Shown here: piece after piece, positions 5,783-10,852 of the stretch
Numbering within the stretch: position 1 is the stretch's first letter
Layout of the letters: each line of letters starts with the position of its first letter
Source: Gemmatimonadota bacterium
GTDB lineage: Bacteria > Gemmatimonadota > Gemmatimonadetes > Gemmatimonadales > GWC2-71-9
Length of the DNA stretch: 10,852 nucleotides
NCBI GenBank assembly: GCA_029884275.1
Contig: JAOUIC010000020.1
Coordinates: forward strand, 1-10,852
Reading direction: 5' to 3'
Translations under genes and position numbers: made by a program
The notes under the pieces: model-generated
What the model was told of the DNA's origin: nothing
The model's input: only the letters and a program-made list of their open reading frames with translations
Database searches by the model: none

Positions 5783-6738
5783 GCCGGGCTCCCGGTCCCG
5801 TAGCGGACTCCCGCGGAGAGCGCGATGGTCAGTTCCATCCGCGCCTGACTGGGCGTCCGCGGGCCCGCGGGGATGACCCCTTCACGGATCAACGTCGCGC
5901 CGCCCCCCTCGAAAGCGTAGACCGGCGTGACCTGACCTTCGGGACAGCGCGAGGCCAGGACCACCGGCTTTCGCTCCGCGATCCACCGGCGGATGGCGGG
6001 GAGCGCACCCGGCGGGATGTTGCCGCTGCCGAACCCGATGATCACGACGCCGTCATGTCCGGGCCGCGCCAGGTCGAGCAGTGTGCCCTCGTCACCGACG
6101 ACCATCGGGACCAGCGCCACTCGAGCGCCAAGATGCGGGGGGGCGAGCGGGGTCACAGGGCGGACCGCCGCGGCGAACCGCACCCCCCCCGCGTCCACCC
6201 GGCCCACCGCCGTGCCGTGCGGGGCGCCGAATGCGTCCGGGTCGGTCGCATGCAGCTTGACCGCCTCCCGCCCATGGAACACCGACCCGGCGAACACCAC
6301 CATCGTCCCTCTCCCCCTGCTCTCCGGCGCCGCGGCGATCCGCACCGCATCGGTCAGGTTTCTCGGGCCATCCCAGCCGGCGTCGCTGGAAGTCAGCATC
6401 GCACCGGTGACCGCGACCGGGATTTCGGCAGCGAGGGTGCGGTCGAGAAGATAGGCCGTCTCCTCCAGCGTGTCGGTGCCATGGGTGACCACGACGCCGG
6501 TGACCGCGCCGTCGCGGGCCATCACCTCCCGGACGTGGTTCCGCAGGGCCCAGTGCCGCTCCTGCGACATGTGACAGGCCGGCTGGCGGGCCCAGTCATC
6601 AATCACCAGCGGCGCGATCGCCGACAACCCGGGCGCCAGGCGCACCAGGTCGTCGCCCCCGTGTGCCGGAACATTGCCGCCGGCCTGCTCGTCGCGACGC
6701 ATGGAGATCGTGCCGCCGGTGAAGATGAGGTGGATCAT
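5779..6738 (-). CDS. L-asparaginase (cytoplasmic, AnsA/AnsB superfamily)
   Basis: Hydrolyses asparagine to aspartate and ammonia. The 319-residue protein has no signal peptide, so it should be cytoplasmic. The first active-site motif TGGTIS gives the nucleophile T10; the second motif VVVTHGTDTLEETAYLLD gives T88 and D89; the matching lysine is K161 in GREAVK, at the same spacing from the Thr-Asp pair (73 residues) as in E. coli AnsB. The substrate-loop tyrosine of AnsB is not obvious in MRRDEQAGGNVPA, as in other members with NVP in that loop. The second half (IIGFGSGNIPPGALPAI) is the usual C-terminal domain. The ATG at 6736-6738 follows the SDR stop codon with no gap, and the 3' end overlaps cca. 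Confidence 0.93.
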   Translation of the reverse strand: MIHLIFTGGTISMRRDEQAGGNVPAHGGDDLVRLAPGLSAIAPLVIDDWARQPACHMSQERHWALRNHVREVMARDGAVTGVVVTHGTDTLEETAYLLDRTLAAEIPVAVTGAMLTSSDAGWDGPRNLTDAVRIAAAPESRGRGTMVVFAGSVFHGREAVKLHATDPDAFGAPHGTAVGRVDAGGVRFAAAVRPVTPLAPPHLGARVALVPMVVGDEGTLLDLARPGHDGVVIIGFGSGNIPPGALPAIRRWIAERKPVVLASRCPEGQVTPVYAFEGGGATLIREGVIPAGPRTPSQARMELTIALSAGVRYGTGSPA

Positions 6739-7491
6739 CTACCCGCAGAGCACGCTGCCGCCGTTCACGTTCAGCACCTCGCCGGTGATGTGCCGGCCGA
6801 GGTCGCTGAGGAGGAAGAGAATCGGACCGGCGACATCCTCCGCGCTGGCGATCCGCTTGAGGGGGATCGTCGCCGCGATCCGCTCGCGGCCACCGTCGCC
6901 GAAGGCCGGCCAGCTCATCTCGGTGTCCACCCAGCCGGGCGCGACACAGTTGACGGTGATGCCGGGCGCGCACTCGATGCAGAGCGACTTCACGAACGAG
7001 ATCATCGCCCCCTTGCTGGCAGCGTAATCGGCGTGAAACGCCTCGCCCCGCTGGCCCGCGGTGCTGCCCACCAGCACCACCCGGCCCGGCGTCCGCATGC
7101 GACCCAGCGCGGCGCGGGTGGTGAGGAAGATGGCGTCCAGGTTGGCCCGCATTGTCTCCCGCCACCGCGCCAGGCCCATGTCGCGGATGGCGACATCCTG
7201 CTCCGGCCAGATGCCGGCGTTCCCCACGAAGCCGTCGAGCGGGCCCAGCGCCTTGACGGCTTCGTCGAACAGGCGGGTCACCGTGGCCTCGTCCCCCAGG
7301 TCGCCGGCGCCCACCCAGGCCTTCCGCCCGAGCTTCCGGATCTCGGCGGCCACCTGGTCGGCCTCCGCGCGCCGCGCCCGGCAGGTCAGCGCGACGTCAG
7401 CGCCGGCCCGGGCGACGAGCAGCGCCGTGGCCCCGCCAATCCCGCGCGAGGCTCCCGTCACCAGCACGGTGCGTCCGGCCAGAGAGATCAT
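6739..7491 (-). CDS. Short-chain dehydrogenase/reductase, FabG-like
   Basis: A classical SDR of 250 residues. The NAD(P)-binding motif is TGASRGIG (12-19), NAG is at 91-93, and the catalytic tetrad is N117, S143, Y156 and K160 (YAASK). The C-terminal NVNGG is typical of 3-oxoacyl-ACP reductases. R15 and R40 suggest NADPH preference, which is an inference. The substrate is unknown: the neighbours include no fatty-acid synthesis genes, so fabG itself cannot be claimed. The ATG at 7489-7491 overlaps the TGA of the phosphatase gene as ATGA and has a strong GGAGG 7 bases upstream (7499-7503). Confidence 0.92.
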   Translation of the reverse strand: MISLAGRTVLVTGASRGIGGATALLVARAGADVALTCRARRAEADQVAAEIRKLGRKAWVGAGDLGDEATVTRLFDEAVKALGPLDGFVGNAGIWPEQDVAIRDMGLARWRETMRANLDAIFLTTRAALGRMRTPGRVVLVGSTAGQRGEAFHADYAASKGAMISFVKSLCIECAPGITVNCVAPGWVDTEMSWPAFGDGGRERIAATIPLKRIASAEDVAGPILFLLSDLGRHITGEVLNVNGGSVLCG

Positions 7492-8261
7492 CCCCGTTCC
7501 TCCGTGTTGTGCTTGAAGAGCTTGCGCATCCGGTCGACCAGGGGGAGCCGCAGCTCGAACGGCGCCACCTCCTCCGGTTTGCGGTCCGCCACCAGCGCCT
7601 CGGGATTGGCGGACAGCAGCAGCTCCGCCTGCTCCGAGCCCCCCTGCTCGTGGAATGCCTCCGCCACCGGCCCCAGCGACCGGTCGTCGCCGTGGTTGTC
7701 CGCCGCGATGATGTCGCACAGCCCGTGCGACAGGAGCTCTCGGGCGCGATGGCCGCGGGTTCGGGGCATGAGCAGGGTGGGGCCATCGAGCTGGAGCAGG
7801 GCGCCCATCTCCTGCCACCGCCGGGCGCGCGACGGTTCGCAGCAGCTGTAGCGCTCGGGGTGCGCTACCACCGGGACCAGCCCGAGCTCGAGCACCAGGG
7901 CAAGAGCGTCCACCATGGTCGTCGGCGCCACAAGCCGCGAGAACTCCACCAGGATGTAGCGCGAGCCGTTGAGGGTGACCACCCGGTCGCGCGCGACCGC
8001 CGGGTCCATCGGCCGGTCGAGCATGACTTCCGCCCCGCGCATCAGCCGCATGCCCTCGGGAACCGCAGGAGCGAGCTTCTTGAACGCGGCCTGCTGGACC
8101 TCAGGCACGCCGGCTCCGGCTTCGCTCGCCAGCAGGTGTGGTGTCAGGCAGACGCCCGTGACGCCCTGGGACTTGAACGCCAGCAGCACCGTCACCGACT
8201 GGCTCACCGACCGCGAGCCGTCGTCCACCGCGGGAAGCAGGTGGCAGTGAAGATCGAGCAC
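7488..8261 (-). CDS. PHP-domain tyrosine-protein phosphatase, CpsB/YwqE type
   Basis: A 257-residue PHP-fold metalloenzyme. Metal ligands can be read as H5 and H7 (DLHCH at 3-7), D14 (AVDDG), H42 (TPH), E78 (GAEV), E106 (VEFS), H134 (AHPERY at 133-138), and D188 and H190 (AADNH). This set and order match CpsB/YwqE, Mn-dependent phosphatases that reverse bacterial tyrosine kinases (BY-kinases) controlling capsule or exopolysaccharide assembly. No BY-kinase gene is in the window. The start is GTG at 8259-8261, immediately after the upstream stop codon, with GGGGAG about 9 bases before it. The last 25 residues (PLVDRMRKLFKHNTEERG) are basic and outside the fold. A general PHP phosphoesterase is the alternative. 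Confidence 0.87.
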   Translation of the reverse strand: MLDLHCHLLPAVDDGSRSVSQSVTVLLAFKSQGVTGVCLTPHLLASEAGAGVPEVQQAAFKKLAPAVPEGMRLMRGAEVMLDRPMDPAVARDRVVTLNGSRYILVEFSRLVAPTTMVDALALVLELGLVPVVAHPERYSCCEPSRARRWQEMGALLQLDGPTLLMPRTRGHRARELLSHGLCDIIAADNHGDDRSLGPVAEAFHEQGGSEQAELLLSANPEALVADRKPEEVAPFELRLPLVDRMRKLFKHNTEERG

Positions 8262-8582
8262 TCAGACCCGCTCCCCGGCGAGCACCCCGGTGGCGAATCG
8301 CGCCAGCCCACCGGGCGCCAGTTCCGCCTGGGCCAGCAGCGCCAGCGTGATGAGCGCATCGGCCGACAGCAGGTCAAGCGCGATCTCGCGGTCGCCGGGA
8401 TGTTCCTCCACGATCGACAGCACCCGTTCGGCCGCGAGCGAGAGCCGCTCCGGCAGGGTCCCGATCTCGGGCGCGGCCAGGGCGTGCTCGCGTACCCGTG
8501 CCACCAGGGCGGGCGGCCCCTGCGCGATGTGAGCATCGAGCCAATCGGACAGCGCGGCAGTCGACTCGGTCACGCTTGCCAC
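8262..8582 (-). CDS. Hypothetical 106-residue helical protein
   Basis: I do not recognise this protein. It is rich in Ala, Leu and Glu, has no Cys, no membrane segment and no signal peptide, and reads as several amphipathic helices (for example ERLSLAAERVLSIVEEH at 45-61). The GTG start at 8580-8582 comes 6 bp after the alaS stop; its ribosome binding site is weak (AGG five bases away). The next gene starts directly after its stop. Close packing on both sides and normal-looking composition support a real gene. A small adaptor or dimeric helical-bundle protein would fit, but nothing shows a function. Confidence 0.75.
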   Translation of the reverse strand: MASVTESTAALSDWLDAHIAQGPPALVARVREHALAAPEIGTLPERLSLAAERVLSIVEEHPGDREIALDLLSADALITLALLAQAELAPGGLARFATGVLAGERV

Positions 8583-8588
8583 CCCGGC

Positions 8589-10852
8589 CTACTGGCCGAG
8601 CCAGGAGGCGATGAGCGCCGGCGCGGCCTCGCGCGCCGCCGGGAGCATGGAGACGTCGCCGGCGCCGGCGGAGGCGAAGCCGGGACGCCCACCGCCCTTC
8701 CCGCCGCTCACCTGTGCGATCCGGTTGACCAGGTCACCGGCCTTGCGGCCCGCTTTCACCAGGTCGTCGGTGACCGCAGCGTGCACCGCGCCGCGTCCCG
8801 CGGTGGAAAAGAGCACCAGCACCGCCTTGATGTGGCCCTCCCGGAACCGGTCCGCCAGCGCGGCCACGTCGTCGCGATTCTCGAATTCGGTGTCACCCAG
8901 GGTGACCGAGACGCCACCGATCTCGAAAGTGGCTCCAGCCGCGGCTGCGGGAGCGGCGCCGGACTTCATCAGCTGGTCCAGTCGTTCCGCCAGCTTCTCT
9001 TTCTCCTGCCGCACCTGGTCGAGCCGGCGCAGGATCTGGTCGGGCTGGGCGCGGAGGGATTCCGCCACCTGCGCGAGCAGCGCCTCCTCCCGCTCCATGC
9101 TGGCATACGCCTCGGGGCCCGTGATCGCCTCGATGCGCCGCACCCCCGCCGCGACCCCGCCCTGCGCGGCGAACCGGAAGAGGCCCAGCTGGCCCGTGCT
9201 TCGCACATGCGTGCCGCCGCAGAGCTCGATCGACGGACCCATCTGAACCACCCGGACCCGGTCACCGTACTTCTCCGAGAAGAACGCCATGGCGCCGAGC
9301 GCGAGTGCGTCGGGGTAGGCCATCTCGTTGGTCTCGACCTGCCAGTTCTCCAGCACCTGGTCGTACACCTCCCGCTCGATGGCGTCGAGCACACCGGGCT
9401 CGATCGGCCCGTGGTGGGAGAAGTCGAACCGGAGGCGCGCCGGCTCCACCAGCGAACCCTGCTGCCGGACATGGGTGCCGAGATGCTTGCGGAGCGCCCA
9501 GTGGACCAGGTGAGTGGCGGAGTGGTTCCGTTCGATGTCGCGCCGGCGAGCGCGGTCCACCGCGGCCCGAACCGGTCCCGGTGCGACGGTGCCGGCCGCC
9601 GTTCCGACGAGCACCTGTCCCCTGGGGTCCTTGCGCACCCGCTCCACCGCAACCGACCAGCCCTCCCCCTGCACCGTGCCGGTGTCGCTCACCTGACCGC
9701 CTGACTCGGCGTAGAAGGGATTGTCCGCCAGCAGCAGCTCGACCGTCCCGCCGGCCGCGCGGCAGGCGATGACCTCGGTCTCCGCCTCGGTGCTGCCGTA
9801 GCCGGTGAACCGGGAGGGCCGGCGTGACAGCTCGACCCACTCCCCCGCCGCTCCGGCGTCAACGGCGGCGGCGCCACCGGCACGCGTCGCCTTGTGTACC
9901 TCGCGCGACCGCTCTCGCTGCTCGTCCAGCGCCTGCTCGAACCCGGCGAGGTCCACCTCCGCGCCGCGCTCGCCGGCGATGATCTGGGTCAGGTCGATCG
10001 GGAACCCGAAGGTGTCGTAGAGCCGGAAGGCTTCCACTCCCGACACGGTGCGAGCGCCGGCGGCGAACAGTTCGTCGAGCCGACGAAGCCCGCCCTCGAT
10101 GGTTTCCAGAAACCGCTCCTCTTCCTGCCGGCAGACGTCGGCCACGTAGGCGGCCTTCGCCAGCAGGAGGGGATAGGCTTCGCCCATCTCGCGGGCCACC
10201 ACCTCGGTCAACGGCGCCAGGGTCGGCTCGGGACGGCCGAGCAGCCAGGCGTGACGCACCGCACGGCGGAGAATCCGGCGCAGCACGTAGCCGCGGCCCT
10301 CGTTGCTGGGGTAGATGCCGTCGGCCAGCAGGAAGGTGACCGCACGCGCATGGTCGGCCAGCACCCGGAAGGACCCGCCGGCCGGCCCTCGATCATACGG
10401 CTTGCCGACCAGCTCGCTGGCGCGCGCGAGCAGAGGCAGGAAGAGATCGGTGTGGAAGTTGGAATCCACCGCCTGCATGACGGACGCGATCCGCTCCAGG
10501 CCGGCGCCGGTGTCCACCGAGGGCTTGGGGAGCGGGGTCAGAGTGCCGTCGCTGGAACGGTCGAACTGCATGAACACCAGGTTCCAGATCTCCAGCATCT
10601 CGCCCGACTCGGCGAGGACTTCGAACTCCGCCTGAGGGATCACTTCGGATGAGATGGCCGTCCGGCCGTCCCGCCGTCGGAGATCCACGTAGATCTCGCT
10701 GCACGGCCCACAGGGGCCGGTGTCGCCCATCTGCCAGAAGTTGTCCTTGTCGCCGAGCCCGTAGATCCGATCCTCGGGAAGCCCCGCCAGCTGGCGCCAC
10801 AGGCTGCGCGCCTCGCCGTCGCTGTGATGCACCGTGACCCGGAGCCGCTCCC
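8589..10852 (-). CDS. alaS: Alanyl-tRNA synthetase, 5' end missing
   Basis: Charges tRNA-Ala and edits mischarged Ser/Gly. About 753 residues are visible; roughly the first 110-120 (class II motif 1 region) lie beyond base 10852. Counting from the GTG at 10830-10832, the aminoacylation domain has NFWQMGDTGPCGPCSE (31-46) and DTGAGLERIASVMQ (107-120). The tRNA-recognition region has NEGRGYVLRRILRRAVRH (177-194). The editing domain has zinc-binding HSATH (H437, H441) and CGGTH (C538, H542). A coiled coil (about 600-622) and the C-Ala domain with GGGRPGFASAGAG (713-725) finish the protein. All key residues are present. It is the first visible gene of the operon; any promoter would be outside the window. 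Confidence 0.98.
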   Translation of the reverse strand, partial: ERLRVTVHHSDGEARSLWRQLAGLPEDRIYGLGDKDNFWQMGDTGPCGPCSEIYVDLRRRDGRTAISSEVIPQAEFEVLAESGEMLEIWNLVFMQFDRSSDGTLTPLPKPSVDTGAGLERIASVMQAVDSNFHTDLFLPLLARASELVGKPYDRGPAGGSFRVLADHARAVTFLLADGIYPSNEGRGYVLRRILRRAVRHAWLLGRPEPTLAPLTEVVAREMGEAYPLLLAKAAYVADVCRQEEERFLETIEGGLRRLDELFAAGARTVSGVEAFRLYDTFGFPIDLTQIIAGERGAEVDLAGFEQALDEQRERSREVHKATRAGGAAAVDAGAAGEWVELSRRPSRFTGYGSTEAETEVIACRAAGGTVELLLADNPFYAESGGQVSDTGTVQGEGWSVAVERVRKDPRGQVLVGTAAGTVAPGPVRAAVDRARRRDIERNHSATHLVHWALRKHLGTHVRQQGSLVEPARLRFDFSHHGPIEPGVLDAIEREVYDQVLENWQVETNEMAYPDALALGAMAFFSEKYGDRVRVVQMGPSIELCGGTHVRSTGQLGLFRFAAQGGVAAGVRRIEAITGPEAYASMEREEALLAQVAESLRAQPDQILRRLDQVRQEKEKLAERLDQLMKSGAAPAAAAGATFEIGGVSVTLGDTEFENRDDVAALADRFREGHIKAVLVLFSTAGRGAVHAAVTDDLVKAGRKAGDLVNRIAQVSGGKGGGRPGFASAGAGDVSMLPAAREAAPALIASWLGQ

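Noticed and set aside
5779..6738. Apparent loss of the catalytic lysine in the asparaginase
   Set aside because: I first aligned P138 with the active-site Lys of E. coli AnsB. Recounting shows that position is K139 of AnsB; the catalytic K162 corresponds to K161 here, which is present at the right spacing.
5770..7851. Very long open frame on the plus strand (693 codons), and another at 7509-9704
   Set aside because: They run antisense to strongly recognisable genes (asparaginase, SDR, phosphatase, alaS), have His/Arg/Gly-rich low-complexity translations and match no family. They are expected shadows in high-GC DNA.

Overview
This is a high-GC bacterial chromosome segment that reads as one co-directional block. 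Every gene I can support is on the minus strand, so transcription runs from high to low coordinates. The gene content is housekeeping plus metabolism. The GC content, frequent GTG starts and the hairpin and short tandem repeats between genes suggest a free-living environmental bacterium. Gemmatimonadota is my best guess, but that is an impression of style, not a phylogenetic result.

Region 1 (10852 down to 2491) is a tightly packed probable operon: alaS (5' end outside the window), an unrecognised 106-residue helical protein, a CpsB/YwqE-type PHP phosphatase, a FabG-like short-chain dehydrogenase/reductase, an L-asparaginase, a CCA-adding/poly(A) polymerase-type nucleotidyltransferase, a ZIP-family metal transporter and rarA. 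The junctions are a 6-bp gap, two zero gaps and four overlaps of 3-4 bases (ATGA, GTGA, CTGA, GTGA), which points to translational coupling. The operon ends in an 8-bp tandem array that supplies the rarA stop codon, then a perfect 11-bp-stem hairpin.

Region 2 (2490 to about 2172) is non-coding and holds two tandem copies of a roughly 90-bp long-hairpin repeat. Region 3 is hflX (864 to 2132, or to 2171 if an ATT start is used). Region 4 (863 to 391) is non-coding. It has a hairpin that starts at the hflX stop, two more copies of the long-hairpin repeat in opposite orientation, and a perfect 18-bp palindrome matching the Rex consensus (also the CRP core). Region 5 (390 to 1) is the N-terminal 130 codons of a WbpA-type nucleotide-sugar dehydrogenase.

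The genes serve translation and RNA quality (alaS, cca, hflX), replication-fork maintenance (rarA), metal uptake, asparagine breakdown and probably surface polysaccharide (PHP phosphatase and nucleotide-sugar dehydrogenase). I see no defence system, CRISPR array, transposase, phage gene, tRNA or rRNA. The least explained signal is the four-copy long-hairpin repeat, whose arms change in a compensatory way between copies. The near-consensus redox-type operator in front of an NAD-using dehydrogenase is second.
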